Shown in pieces: positions 1-9,245 of a stretch of 64,000 bases of DNA. Position numbers and translations under genes: made by a program. A model generated the notes under the pieces. That model was not told where the DNA came from and did no database searches. It saw only the letters and a list, made by a program, of their open reading frames with translations. The first letter of the stretch is position 1, and the number at the start of each line of letters is the position of its first letter. Source of the DNA: Staphylococcus sp. IVB6214 (GTDB lineage Bacteria > Bacillota > Bacilli > Staphylococcales > Staphylococcaceae); assembly GCF_025558585.1 (NCBI RefSeq), contig NZ_CP094723.1, forward strand, positions 1,736,001 to 1,800,000. Reading direction: 5' to 3'.

Positions 1-613
1 GACTGTAATATAAAATGATTGGAATGCCCACACATAACCAAGGCAAGATAGTCATGACATGCTGCATAGAACGACCAAACAAACTACCTGTTAACCATAC
101 AAGCGCAATATTAGCTTCCATAGGATGACGAATTAACAGATATTGAACGACAGCCATAGCGATGGCACCGATTGCCATCCCAATCAAAGCAAGTTGTGAA
201 CCTTTTACATTTTTATAACTAATGAGAAGGGATAAAATGATACTAATAACGAGTGCACCAGCAAACGATGCAACTGGCAAAATAAAGAGCGGCGCAGCCG
301 GAAATACAATAATGACAATAACTGCTGCCAAACTTGCTCCTTTCGTAATACCAATCACATCCGGCGATGCCAATGGATTGCGTACGACTCCTTGTATTAC
401 AGCCCCTGAAATCGATAACGCAGCACCAACTAATATGGCTAATAACATACGGGGGACGCGATATTCTGCAAGGATAAAGTTCCGGTTGGTCCATACTTCT
501 TGGAGTACTTGCGTCGGCGCAATCCACACAGCTCCTGCACTTAAACCTAAAACCGCAAAAACAATCAGAAATAGGGTCACTATGATATAACTTTGTTTTA
601 AATGTAATCTCAT
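1..613 (-). CDS. htsC: Staphyloferrin A ABC transporter permease HtsC (partial, 3' end outside window)
   Basis: One of two membrane subunits that carry ferric staphyloferrin A through the cell membrane with HtsA and HtsB. The N-terminal 204 residues are visible. They hold several hydrophobic segments and the FecCD-type signature YRVPRMLLAILVGAALSISG followed by NPLASPDVIGI. The ATG at 613 overlaps the htsB stop as ATGA, so translation is probably coupled. The C-terminal part lies beyond position 1. The assignment to Hts rather than another FecCD pair rests on the adjacent sfa genes. Energy is known in S. aureus to come from the unlinked ATPase FhuC, and no ATPase gene is seen here. Confidence 0.9.
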   Translation of the reverse strand, partial: MRLHLKQSYIIVTLFLIVFAVLGLSAGAVWIAPTQVLQEVWTNRNFILAEYRVPRMLLAILVGAALSISGAVIQGVVRNPLASPDVIGITKGASLAAVIVIIVFPAAPLFILPVASFAGALVISIILSLLISYKNVKGSQLALIGMAIGAIAMAVVQYLLIRHPMEANIALVWLTGSLFGRSMQHVMTILPWLCVGIPIILYYS

Positions 614-1635
614 CGTGTACGCACCCCTCTTAGCGTAATCCATAAGAAGTAAAAGGCACCGACAAAGGAAGTCACAATACCTACGGGAGATTCAAATGGG
701 AAAGCAATCAATCGGCTTAACACATCAGATAAGAGTAACAAGTTAGCCCCCATAATCATGGATAGCAAAATAATTAAAAAGTAATTACGGTTGAGATAGT
801 ATTTCACGATATGTGGGATAATCAAACCGATAAATCCAATTGGCCCTGAAATGGCAACACAAGAGCCTGCTAAGATAACAACTAAAAATCCTGCTATCGC
901 TCTAATCACTTGCGTATTTTGACCGAGACCTGTTGCAATTTGATCGCCCAAATCAAGTACAGCAAGTTGTTTCCCTAGTAGCAGTGCGCCAATCAGTCCT
1001 GCAATCAAAAATGGTGCGACCTTCACAATATGTACCCATTTAATCGTATGCAATGCACCGACGAGCCAAAACATAACTGTCGTTGTCGCATCTTCATGCA
1101 ACAAAATAATCCCTTGCGTCAAACTTGTAAAGAACAAATGAATTGTCATACCAGCAAGCGCCAACTTAATTGGCGTCATGCCTTTTGTTGTATCTGCCAA
1201 CAAGTAGACGGTCAACCCCCCGATAAACGCACCGACAAATGCGAACACCACGTTGTAGGCTGCAAAAGATGGGATGAGCACGGTGATTAACACAACAGCA
1301 AATGAAGCGCCGGCATTGACACCAAATATTTGTGGTGATGCCAATGGGTTCCGTGTGATAGCTTGCATCAACACCCCTGCAACACCTAATGCAGCACCAA
1401 TCATCACGGCAGCAACCATTCGAGGCATGCGCACGTTATGTATAATAAATGTTGATTTCGTTTCTTTTATAGAGAAAAAATAATCTACAAGCGACTGAAA
1501 GTTAATTTTGGACGATCCGACTGCAAGATTTAAATAGATTGCAAAAACAAGAAAGCACACGCTCACAATAAATGCGAGCGTGGTGCGTCTCTTTTGGTGA
1601 TGTCCATCATATGATTTCATTGTTTGTTTTGACAT
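610..1635 (-). CDS. htsB: Staphyloferrin A ABC transporter permease HtsB
   Basis: FecCD-family permease of 341 residues, partner of HtsC. A cytoplasmic start (HHQKRR) is followed by a first membrane segment near residues 22-42, then the family motif VRMPRMVAAVMIGAALGVAG and NPLASPQIFGVNAGA. The late loop GPIGFIGLIIPHIVKYYL is the usual ATPase-contact region. An in-frame TTG lies two codons upstream, but the ATG at 1635 is preferred because AAAGGTGA sits 6-7 nt before it. It follows htsA by 34 nt in one Fur-controlled operon. Confidence 0.92.
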   Translation of the reverse strand: MSKQTMKSYDGHHQKRRTTLAFIVSVCFLVFAIYLNLAVGSSKINFQSLVDYFFSIKETKSTFIIHNVRMPRMVAAVMIGAALGVAGVLMQAITRNPLASPQIFGVNAGASFAVVLITVLIPSFAAYNVVFAFVGAFIGGLTVYLLADTTKGMTPIKLALAGMTIHLFFTSLTQGIILLHEDATTTVMFWLVGALHTIKWVHIVKVAPFLIAGLIGALLLGKQLAVLDLGDQIATGLGQNTQVIRAIAGFLVVILAGSCVAISGPIGFIGLIIPHIVKYYLNRNYFLIILLSMIMGANLLLLSDVLSRLIAFPFESPVGIVTSFVGAFYFLWITLRGVRTR

Positions 1636-1669
1636 AGCCAATCACCTTTATTTAAGTCATTCAAGTTGC

Positions 1670-2650
1670 TTATTTTTCTGATTTAGAAATCTCTGCAAGT
1701 TCTTTGGCAATTTCTTCAGAAGAGATTAAACCACGGAACTTCGCCCATGTTAAACGATCCACAACATGTACACGATCATTCTTCACAGCATCTAATTCAT
1801 TCCAAACCTTATCTTCTTTCATTTTAACGTAAAATGGGTCATCTTCGCCATTCACCATTATAAACATACGTTCAGGGTTTACATCTGATAACTGTTCTGA
1901 GTTCATGTTCAAGTATGGTGCATTTAAGTATTCTGGCAACTGATCTGCAACATCTTTTGTCAATGCTTCTTTAAAGCCAAGCTCATGTAAGAATTGACCA
2001 ACGTATGATTTGTCAGAGTGTGCGAGTAATCCTGATTGAGAAATAACGGCTGGTAAGACTTTTTTGTCTTTATCCATTGTAATTTCTTTTTGGTACTGTT
2101 CGATTTTTTCTTTATGCGCTTCAAGGCGTTTATCCGCTTCATCTTCTTTTGATAATGCTTTACCGATTGTTTTAAATGCTTCTAAGTTTTGTTTATAATC
2201 TGAGTCTAAACTTGGTAACAAAATTGTTGGTGCAATCTTGCTCAACTGTTCATAATTTCCTTTATGGCGGTTGCTATCTGCAATAATTAAGTCTGGTTTC
2301 AATTGACTGATGACTTCTAAGTTTGGCTGTTTACGATCACCAACTGACTTGTAATCGCCAACTTTATCACGAATTGGATCAATGATATTTTCTTTGTCGC
2401 CATCATCTGCAATACCAACTGGTTTTACACCTAATACCACTAATGCATCGACGAATGAGTATTCAAGTGCAACAACTTTTTTAGGTTCTTTCTCTATTTT
2501 TGTTGTACCACCGTCATGTTTCACTTCAACGGCTTCTCCCTTTGAACTAGACGAACTTTCTTTTTTTGAGTCATTCGCATTCCCACATGCTGCTACAAGT
2601 AACATGACAGCGATCATTGCGATTAGACCCATCCATTTATTTTTGTTCAC
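1670..2650 (-). CDS. htsA: Staphyloferrin A-binding lipoprotein HtsA
   Basis: Class III substrate-binding lipoprotein that captures ferric staphyloferrin A at the outer face of the membrane. The signal peptide ends in the lipobox LLVAAC with Cys22 as the lipid attachment site, followed by a polar S/K-rich linker to about residue 38. The periplasmic-binding fold then starts at KKVVALEYSFVDALVVLGVKPVG. It is 326 residues long, usual for the family. The start is GTG with AGGAGCG upstream. A Fur box lies just upstream, between this gene and sfaC. HtsA in S. aureus has been reported also to take citrate siderophores, so specificity is inferred from context. Confidence 0.92.
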   Translation of the reverse strand: MNKNKWMGLIAMIAVMLLVAACGNANDSKKESSSSSKGEAVEVKHDGGTTKIEKEPKKVVALEYSFVDALVVLGVKPVGIADDGDKENIIDPIRDKVGDYKSVGDRKQPNLEVISQLKPDLIIADSNRHKGNYEQLSKIAPTILLPSLDSDYKQNLEAFKTIGKALSKEDEADKRLEAHKEKIEQYQKEITMDKDKKVLPAVISQSGLLAHSDKSYVGQFLHELGFKEALTKDVADQLPEYLNAPYLNMNSEQLSDVNPERMFIMVNGEDDPFYVKMKEDKVWNELDAVKNDRVHVVDRLTWAKFRGLISSEEIAKELAEISKSEK

Positions 2651-2703
2651 AATTTAGCGCTCCTTTTTTTATATAAAATGTAAGCCTTAACAATAATATA
2701 ATT

Positions 2704-2722
2704 GATAATGATTATCACTGTC
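2704..2722 (-). promoter_or_regulatory. Fur box upstream of htsABC
   Basis: GATAATGATTATCACTGTC matches the 19-bp Fur consensus built from GATAAT repeats at most positions. It lies 54-72 nt upstream of the htsA start and touches the stop codon of sfaC. It predicts iron repression of htsABC separately from sfaABC. Confidence 0.85.
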
Positions 2723-3794
2723 AATGGTGTACACTAAATTTTTCTTTTTTCTTATCAACAATCCCTTGAATGAGCAACTCAATGCCTTCATCTTCTATAT
2801 AATTACGTTCTAACTGTTGATTGTGCATGCTTTGTGCAATAGCTGAATATCCAAGTTCAAATGGAATCTTATCGCCTATTTGATAATAATCTGCCAAACC
2901 GAGATGAATCAATAATACATCACTCGTATAACCAACGATTGATAATTGATCATCCATTGGTACCATATCACTTACATCTGTATCCAACTGCCCAATATCT
3001 ACAACTGCTTGTAAGTATGATTGACGTGTTCTCAGATCTAGACGTGGCTTGATTTCAAGAATGGTTCCAGTCATCGTTACTACCTGATCATACAATTGTG
3101 GCAATCGCATATTATAAGCCGTTTCAACACCTCTAAATATTGCTTCTCCAACGCGTAACTCATTGATACGTCCCATATCTTGGTACATCGCTAACATGAG
3201 CATGCTTGAATTTCCACCTGAAATGGTATGCAAATGAATGCCTGTATCTCGTTCTACCGCTTCAATAAACTGGTTCATATAAGGTAAGTCATCTTCAGTT
3301 GGTGGCATTTGTCTGTAACACATAAAGTTAAAGGCAAGACCTCTAAAGTCAATGCCCTTCATCTTCTTAATTTGTTTAACATACGAAACCACTTCGTATG
3401 TTAACACACCTTCTCGTCCATCTTTCCAGTCCACCATAAGCAGCAACTGGTGTGTTGTGCCTTGTTCAATTGCCGCTTCATTCAACGCACGAATCGTTTC
3501 CAGCTCAGTTTGTAGGCTGATGCGTGTTAGTTGCACAGTACGTGGTGCTTGTTCTGGGAGCGACCCTTTAATTAACATAAAGTCTTTGCGCTGTGTTTGG
3601 ACTTCAGAAATATGATTTAACCGTGATGCTGCAAGTAAATCAAACCCCAAGTCTCTCAAAGCACTCTCAACTTGTGCATCGCCCGCCATACATTTTGCGA
3701 CAGGAATCATACGAATTTGGCGCTGATATAACATCTGTTGTAATAACAGCGCATTATATTTGATTTTGCTTAAATGAATATGAATCTCACCCAT
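2721..3794 (-). CDS. sfaC: Staphyloferrin A pathway racemase SfaC (PLP, alanine racemase-like)
   Basis: PLP-dependent fold-type III racemase, proposed in S. aureus to supply D-ornithine for staphyloferrin A. The N-terminus reads MGEIHIHLSKIKYNALLLQQ, with VAKCMAGDAQVESAL just after in the place of the usual PLP-lysine motif (cf. AVVKANAYGHG in alanine racemases). The TIM-barrel part holds FRGLAFNFMCY and HTISGGNSSMLM. Length is 357 residues. The start at 3794 is chosen because GAGGGTG sits 7 nt upstream; an earlier in-frame start would overlap sfaB and lacks a good site. It is the last gene of sfaA-sfaB-sfaC. Confidence 0.88.
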   Translation of the reverse strand: MGEIHIHLSKIKYNALLLQQMLYQRQIRMIPVAKCMAGDAQVESALRDLGFDLLAASRLNHISEVQTQRKDFMLIKGSLPEQAPRTVQLTRISLQTELETIRALNEAAIEQGTTHQLLLMVDWKDGREGVLTYEVVSYVKQIKKMKGIDFRGLAFNFMCYRQMPPTEDDLPYMNQFIEAVERDTGIHLHTISGGNSSMLMLAMYQDMGRINELRVGEAIFRGVETAYNMRLPQLYDQVVTMTGTILEIKPRLDLRTRQSYLQAVVDIGQLDTDVSDMVPMDDQLSIVGYTSDVLLIHLGLADYYQIGDKIPFELGYSAIAQSMHNQQLERNYIEDEGIELLIQGIVDKKKEKFSVHH

Positions 3795-3795
3795 A

Positions 3796-5565
3796 TTAAA
3801 ACACCCTCTTTTCATGCAGTGGATTTTCCAGTGCAATTGTTGTGTATTTTTTTACTTGTTGTTTCATGCGCATGTTTAAGAGTGCCTTAACAACTACTTC
3901 TTCACCAAACAATATACGTTTCAATGCCATCGCATGCGGTTGTGTGTCATCAATTGCTTCATATAAAACGTCACGAATAATTTCGTACAATGCTTGTTCA
4001 TCACATTGATACTTGTGTTTAAAATGATGAATGAGTGTCCCCAGTTGATTTTGGATAACAGCATGTTGGAATTTCGCAATCACAGCATCAATATTTTCCG
4101 CAATAAGGCTTGTATTAGTCACTTCTACCCCCGGTATTGCACGCTGTAATGTTGATAAATCCAAGCGAGCGCCACCCAAATCTCTAACAATAAAAGACAG
4201 TGTTTGATTATTTTTATCCACTTCTAAAATCGTATTTTGTTGGTGTGCTTCTAGAGCAATTCCGTATTGCTGAATATACGCAATTAACGGTATTATCAAT
4301 GCTTGGCTATATGTACGGATGAAGTTTGAAATCGTCGTTTCATTTATCTTTCCGTATAAGTATTCAATCAAACTATCCACTGCCACCTGATTGTCAACAG
4401 GATTACGTTCAATTAAACATGCCGTCACCATTTGTATAATATCTCTATGAGTGTTCTCTGGAGATTCACGTACAATCATTGCACATTGTCGTGCAATGTC
4501 AGCTGGTGCATCAATATGCACACCATATGGTTCCATCGCTACTTGTAACGTAGGATATTGCGTCAACATCGCTTGCAGTTGATGACTGAGTCGTGGACCG
4601 TCTACTGTTGTCACTGTTGATACTGTGCGCACTGCACTTGTCGCTTGAACATTGACTGGTAATTTAATGTGGAAAGGGCGTCCTAACAAGTACATCGTCC
4701 TGAACGATAACGTTGGTTTTGCATCAACCGTTAAAGGTGTTGGGATCAGTTGATGTGTACGGATGTACTCACTGAATTGTGTGACAATCACATGTTCATA
4801 TTGCCAAGGATGGATGAATAATACTCGATAATCTTCAAGTGCCACATCATACGGTGCAAGATATTGTTGCAATTGTCGCTTCATATCTGGAATAACAGTG
4901 TTCAATACAAAGTTTGCATCATCATTCATTGCCGTTTCTTGTACGATATTTTTATGTAGTAACACAATCTTTAAGGGTACTATCCGCATAAACTCTGGCG
5001 CATAGGCTTGAATATCTCCAGATGTTAACGGTAGCTTTGTTTTCGTTAATGGATGTGACGGATGGCCATGCCAAATCATCCCTTCTGTGTACCCAAGTGC
5101 AGAGAAGTCACTATCTTCATTCATATGTGCCAACCATGCAATAAAGTTCAATTCACTCGGCATACGTGAAAATTTTAATGCATGACGCATCGCTGTTTCT
5201 CGATGTTCATATTGACGAAGGCTCAGTGATAATCCAAGTACACTATGTTCCAGCTCGTCTATGAGTCGCTCATGAAAGTCTATACCAAAGTTTGCCTTTA
5301 ATATTTCAATAAGTTCACGTAAACACACTACTTCTTTCTTTTCTTTTCCTATCGAATAACTAATCGGGCCCTCCATCGTCATTTGAAAGAATGCACTTTT
5401 CGTCAGGTAGTTCACATGTAAAAGGTGTTCTTGATATTGAATCATTACTTCGCCTTTTGTTGTCTCAATATACGCAGTCGATGGGAACAGCGATTCTTTC
5501 ATACACGCTAATAACACACGATATTGAATCAGTTGATCTGCTTTATGTTGATGCATCATTGTCAT
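3796..5565 (-). CDS. sfaB: Staphyloferrin A synthetase SfaB (NIS, IucA/IucC family)
   Basis: NRPS-independent siderophore synthetase that in S. aureus joins the second citrate to citryl-D-ornithine to finish staphyloferrin A. The 589-residue protein shows the family motifs in order: HPSHPLTKTKLPLTSGD, which binds the ATP phosphates; HPWQYEHVI in the middle; and ALEAHQQNTILEV followed by VRDLGGARL near the C-terminal active site. A FhuF-like C-terminal stretch follows. The ATG overlaps the sfaA stop as ATGA, and sfaC starts 1 nt after the stop. The SfaB/SfaD distinction is made from gene order. Confidence 0.92.
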   Translation of the reverse strand: MTMMHQHKADQLIQYRVLLACMKESLFPSTAYIETTKGEVMIQYQEHLLHVNYLTKSAFFQMTMEGPISYSIGKEKKEVVCLRELIEILKANFGIDFHERLIDELEHSVLGLSLSLRQYEHRETAMRHALKFSRMPSELNFIAWLAHMNEDSDFSALGYTEGMIWHGHPSHPLTKTKLPLTSGDIQAYAPEFMRIVPLKIVLLHKNIVQETAMNDDANFVLNTVIPDMKRQLQQYLAPYDVALEDYRVLFIHPWQYEHVIVTQFSEYIRTHQLIPTPLTVDAKPTLSFRTMYLLGRPFHIKLPVNVQATSAVRTVSTVTTVDGPRLSHQLQAMLTQYPTLQVAMEPYGVHIDAPADIARQCAMIVRESPENTHRDIIQMVTACLIERNPVDNQVAVDSLIEYLYGKINETTISNFIRTYSQALIIPLIAYIQQYGIALEAHQQNTILEVDKNNQTLSFIVRDLGGARLDLSTLQRAIPGVEVTNTSLIAENIDAVIAKFQHAVIQNQLGTLIHHFKHKYQCDEQALYEIIRDVLYEAIDDTQPHAMALKRILFGEEVVVKALLNMRMKQQVKKYTTIALENPLHEKRVF

Positions 5566-6743
5566 TGACTTGTGCCTCCATTCGTCTTAATCATCACAAT
5601 ATAACTGCTTATCGCTATTAATAAAGTTGCCATCCCCATGGTCATAAATGTCATCGCAATGTCTACATATTCCGATAACACACTCATTAGTAACGCACCG
5701 AGTGGGATCATCCCACGATCCATCATTACAACACTCAATATTTTACCACGATGTGCTGAATCGATATCATTTTGAAAATAGATACGATTCGTTGTACGTG
5801 CAATCTGTCCAAATAAACCTACAAAAAAGATCATCAGTATCAATCCAACGACACCAAATGGATAGATGCACATCAAACTCCCCCCAAATAATATCGAGCT
5901 GATATAATATAGGCGTTGTGAAGAGATATATTGTAGCATTTTCGGTATGATGAGTGTCGCTATAATCCCTCCAGCTGCACTGATTGCCATCGCAACACCA
6001 AATAGTTTTGCATTATTGGGATAATGTGTATCTGTTAATATGGGTAACAATGTCGTATAACAATACCCTGTTGCCATCATAAGAAGTGCGGTCATAAAAA
6101 TATGACGCCCTTGTGTATGTACTTTAAAATATTGCCATGCAACGGCGAATGCCCCGCTTTTTTTACAATTCGGTTGCTCTGCTACTTCAAAACGAAGTGG
6201 CATACTTACAATCAACGATAATACGTAACAAATAGCTTGTACGACAAAGGCACTTTGAACACCTGTCGATGCGATAAGAAATCCAGATATTGCTGGACCG
6301 ATAGATCGGCATGTATTCAAAATAAATGATTGGTAAGAGACAGCTTTCGAGATAGAAAGATTATCTGATAAATCTGGTAAAACTGCCTGTCTAACAGGTG
6401 TTTCAATCGCACTCATACACCCACGTAAAAAAGCATAAAGGTAAAGGTAATAGACAGAAATCTCTCCCATTATGACAATTGCACACGTTAATGTTGCTGT
6501 AATCATAAGTGAGCAACTAATACTTAACTTGATAAGTGTACAACGTCTAAAGCGATCGGCAATTGCCCCTGCCCATATACTCAATAAAAATATGGGCACT
6601 AAGCGAAAGAAATTAATCCATGCAAGATCAAATGCACGATGATTTAATTGATAGGCATACCAGTTTAACGCAATTTGTCCAATCCAATTACCAAGAAAGA
6701 GTAAAAAGGCACCGGAATAGAACCATTTTGCCACGTTATCCAC
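5562..6743 (-). CDS. sfaA: Staphyloferrin A exporter SfaA (MFS)
   Basis: Major facilitator exporter of 393 residues with about 12 hydrophobic segments. It shows the loop motif GAIADRFRRCTLIKL after the second segment and FLRGCMSAIETPVRQAVLPD, typical of the MFS_3/enterobactin-exporter type. In S. aureus it secretes staphyloferrin A. It is the first gene of the minus-strand sfaABC operon and is divergent from sfaD across a 102-nt region with a Fur box. Confidence 0.9.
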   Translation of the reverse strand: MDNVAKWFYSGAFLLFLGNWIGQIALNWYAYQLNHRAFDLAWINFFRLVPIFLLSIWAGAIADRFRRCTLIKLSISCSLMITATLTCAIVIMGEISVYYLYLYAFLRGCMSAIETPVRQAVLPDLSDNLSISKAVSYQSFILNTCRSIGPAISGFLIASTGVQSAFVVQAICYVLSLIVSMPLRFEVAEQPNCKKSGAFAVAWQYFKVHTQGRHIFMTALLMMATGYCYTTLLPILTDTHYPNNAKLFGVAMAISAAGGIIATLIIPKMLQYISSQRLYYISSILFGGSLMCIYPFGVVGLILMIFFVGLFGQIARTTNRIYFQNDIDSAHRGKILSVVMMDRGMIPLGALLMSVLSEYVDIAMTFMTMGMATLLIAISSYIVMIKTNGGTSQ

Positions 6744-6755
6744 TCCCCTTTAATT

Positions 6756-6774
6756 GATAATCGTTCTCATTTCC
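6756..6774. promoter_or_regulatory. Fur box in the sfaA/sfaD divergent promoter
   Basis: GATAATCGTTCTCATTTCC resembles the Fur consensus, with the left half strong and the right half weaker. It lies 13 nt upstream of the sfaA start and about 70 nt upstream of sfaD. One site could control both directions, which fits co-regulation of a divergent siderophore locus. Confidence 0.7.
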
Positions 6775-6845
6775 GATATTATGGATTATACGAATTATAA
6801 TATTGTTTGTAAATAAAAAAGATATGATATAAATGAGGTGCTCAA

Positions 6846-8831
6846 ATGAATGCTGAACATAAACAAATAGAAACACCGATAACCATCATGACAAATGATG
6901 AACGCGCAACATATGAGACAATCTGCAAGAAAAACCTAAAATGGGCAGAGTCATTTCAACAAGCTTTATCGGTCGGTCGTGATCGAATTACTGCAAGACT
7001 CATCACATCAATTTATCGAGAAAATCTAATAGATGGATACATACACAGTGAGATAGTTGATCATACTTCATTGCCTGAATCACCACTTCAACACGAGACT
7101 GTTCTTGAAATACAGTTTTCTCAATCTCAGATGTTTTTATGTGCACAGATTACAGGTCACCATGCATTTAACCGAATTGATGTCGTTGGTCCTTTTTATT
7201 GGCGTCAAAACGATCATTATGAGCGCATCAAACATCCCAATCATCTGCTCGATGCAATCATCGCTGAGAATGCGCAATACACAGGACCAGCTGCTGAACA
7301 ATTTCGTGATGATTTAAACAATAGCGCTTGTTATATGGCACTTGCAATAAGCTATCAGCAATTGAAATATCGTCATACAACAGATACGCTTTTAACAATA
7401 ATCGAACAACAATCAGATCCCTACCTTGCGTCTGAACAAGCCGTTGTAGAAGGCCACCCTATTCATCCAGGTGCAAAGTTGCGCAAAGGGATGACGGCAG
7501 AAGAAACGATTGCTTATTCTTCAGAGTATGAACAACCCATAGGACTGCGTTTTATATTAGTGCATCAAAACTATGTAAAAGTACAAAACTTAAACAAATC
7601 ATTTGATGCGATATTATATGATGCATTCGACGGTTTAGAAGCAGCATGCGAACAAGCCCTTCACACATCGAAACTTGATCGTTCGGATTACCAACTCATG
7701 ATTGTACATCCTTGGCAATATGACCACATATTGTCTGCAGATTATGCTGACGAGTTGGCGCAACAAATCATTTTACCCGTAGATGTAACATATGATTATT
7801 ATGCCGGTTTATCTTTTCGTACATTGATGCCAAAACGCCCTAAATTGACGCCACACATCAAACTCTCGACCAACGTTCATATTACAGGGGAAATACGTAC
7901 GCTATCAGAACAAACAACACACAACGGTCCGTTAATGACCCAAATATTGCGCGATATTACAACACATGACACATGGTTTTCTCACGTCTCAACAAGTGCT
8001 GTTGACGAGTTAGCAGGCGTACACTTTTTCAATCAAAATGACACGCCAGACACTCAAGAACGTCGTAGTGAACAACTCGGTACACTGTTGCGCCATAACA
8101 TCTATCACGATCTTGATGACACTGTTTTACCTTTAATTCCTTCCAGTTTGATTGTAGGTACACCTCGCCAAGAATCATCCTTAATCATCGAACTGGTTGA
8201 GCGGTACCATCAGCATCATCCAGAACTTAGCCAACATACCGCTGTTCAACAATGGTTCTCTCGATATGCTACTTCGTTAATTGATTACGTCATGCCACTT
8301 TTAATTAAATATGGTATTGCACTCGAAGCGCATTTACAAAATACGATTGCCGTTTTTAACAAAGAAGATGGCTTACTCAATCATATGTATATCCGAGACT
8401 TTGAAGGACTGCGTATTGATACACAACAACTTAATAAAATGGGGTATGACACATCAAACTTTCATGAAAAATCTCGTATTTTGACAGACAGTCAGAAGTC
8501 AGTCTTTAATAAAGCGTTTTATGCGACCGTTCAAAATCATCTTGGCGAACTTGTCGCTGCATTAAGTGATTATTATACAGCCGAATCCCTTGAATCAGAT
8601 TTATGGCACATAGTCCGTGATCATATAGAATCTTTATTCACAACCTTCCGTAATGATGACTTTGATACACAAAGACTTGAAGAAATTGAAGAGATTTTCT
8701 TTAATTCAGTTATTGACTATAAATGTGTAACAACAATGCGTCTATTAGATGAAGCACACGCCTATACTTATGTAAAAGTAGAAAACCCCTTGGCACATCA
8801 CGAGGTTGTGAAAAGTACGTTTAGAATTTAA
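6846..8831 (+). CDS. sfaD: Staphyloferrin A synthetase SfaD (NIS, IucA/IucC family)
   Basis: NIS synthetase that in S. aureus makes the first amide, citryl-D-ornithine. The 661-residue protein has GHPIHPGAKLRKGM for ATP binding, HPWQYDHIL in the middle, ALEAHLQNTIAVF and YIRDFEGLRID towards the C-terminus. The start is supported by GAGGTG 7 nt upstream. The last codons, from the HHEVVK stretch to the stop, lie inside a repeated DNA sequence that recurs 121 bp downstream, so the extreme C-terminus may have been reshaped by a repeat. Expression is probably iron-repressed through the shared Fur box. Confidence 0.92.
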   Translation: MNAEHKQIETPITIMTNDERATYETICKKNLKWAESFQQALSVGRDRITARLITSIYRENLIDGYIHSEIVDHTSLPESPLQHETVLEIQFSQSQMFLCAQITGHHAFNRIDVVGPFYWRQNDHYERIKHPNHLLDAIIAENAQYTGPAAEQFRDDLNNSACYMALAISYQQLKYRHTTDTLLTIIEQQSDPYLASEQAVVEGHPIHPGAKLRKGMTAEETIAYSSEYEQPIGLRFILVHQNYVKVQNLNKSFDAILYDAFDGLEAACEQALHTSKLDRSDYQLMIVHPWQYDHILSADYADELAQQIILPVDVTYDYYAGLSFRTLMPKRPKLTPHIKLSTNVHITGEIRTLSEQTTHNGPLMTQILRDITTHDTWFSHVSTSAVDELAGVHFFNQNDTPDTQERRSEQLGTLLRHNIYHDLDDTVLPLIPSSLIVGTPRQESSLIIELVERYHQHHPELSQHTAVQQWFSRYATSLIDYVMPLLIKYGIALEAHLQNTIAVFNKEDGLLNHMYIRDFEGLRIDTQQLNKMGYDTSNFHEKSRILTDSQKSVFNKAFYATVQNHLGELVAALSDYYTAESLESDLWHIVRDHIESLFTTFRNDDFDTQRLEEIEEIFFNSVIDYKCVTTMRLLDEAHAYTYVKVENPLAHHEVVKSTFRI

Positions 8832-8983
8832 GCAGAACCAGAGCTGCGATCAAAATCGCTTTTTGATTTTGTAGAGCTGCGAAGTTCTGTCGAAAATTCT
8901 GTACTTTGAACACTGACATCACGAGGTTGTGAAAGAAGCGTTTAGGGATTGAGCAGAACCAGAGCTGCGATCAAAATTGATTT
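8795..8983 (+). repeat. Tandem dispersed repeat, two copies with 121-bp period
   Basis: The sequence ACATCACGAGGTTGTGAAA starts at 8795 and again at 8916. Each copy continues through a related GCAGAACCAGAGCTGCGATC stretch. The segment between, GATCAAAATC...GATTTTG then GAAGTTCTGTCG, can fold back on the upstream AGAAC. Copy 1 covers the stop codon of sfaD. An inverted relative lies at 15571-15708. The rest of the 414-nt gap to 9246 holds a fragment of the other repeat family. Confidence 0.8.
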
Positions 8984-9060
8984 CCAAATTTTGGAGAGCT
9001 ATGAGTATTAGTTGATGAGATATATGTCTATGCGTATGTACTTTCCATATATCGCATCAC

Positions 9061-9125
9061 CTATACAGGGGCACTACAACGAAACTATACACATTTTTTG
9101 TAGTGCTCCCAGTTCTGTCGAAAAC
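9061..9125 (+). repeat. Partial copy of the GTGGGACAG-family repeat
   Basis: CAGGGGCACTACAACG, then TTTTTGTAGTGCTCCC, matches the middle hairpin of the 287-bp elements at 12539 and 60541 (GCAGGGGCACTAC ... TTTTTGTAGTGCTCCC). The flanks have diverged. It can form a GGGGCACTAC/GTAGTGCTCC stem. Confidence 0.6.
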
Positions 9126-9174
9126 TCTATTTATGGACACTTTAAATTTTTTAACATTACTATTTCTTGCTAAA

Positions 9175-9210
9175 CACTGTTGTTACAACTTGAAATAGTT
9201 TACAATAGTG
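9175..9210. promoter_or_regulatory. Inverted repeat upstream of the MFS gene, possible operator
   Basis: CACTGTTGT and ACAATAGTG form a 9-bp inverted repeat with one mismatch and an 18-nt spacer. Inside lie TTGTTACAA and AACTTGAAATAGTT, also dyad-like. It sits 36-71 nt before the start at 9246, where a repressor would act. No regulator gene is adjacent, so the protein is unknown. Confidence 0.35.
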
Positions 9211-9245
9211 CGCAGAGACTATTCTTCAAAGGAGTTCTGATAACA

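Noticed and set aside
243..527. Open frame inside htsC
   Set aside because: Alternative frame of the FecCD permease, whose conserved motifs are in the other frame.
8795..8983. CRISPR-like array
   Set aside because: Only two long direct copies without regular short spacers and no cas genes.
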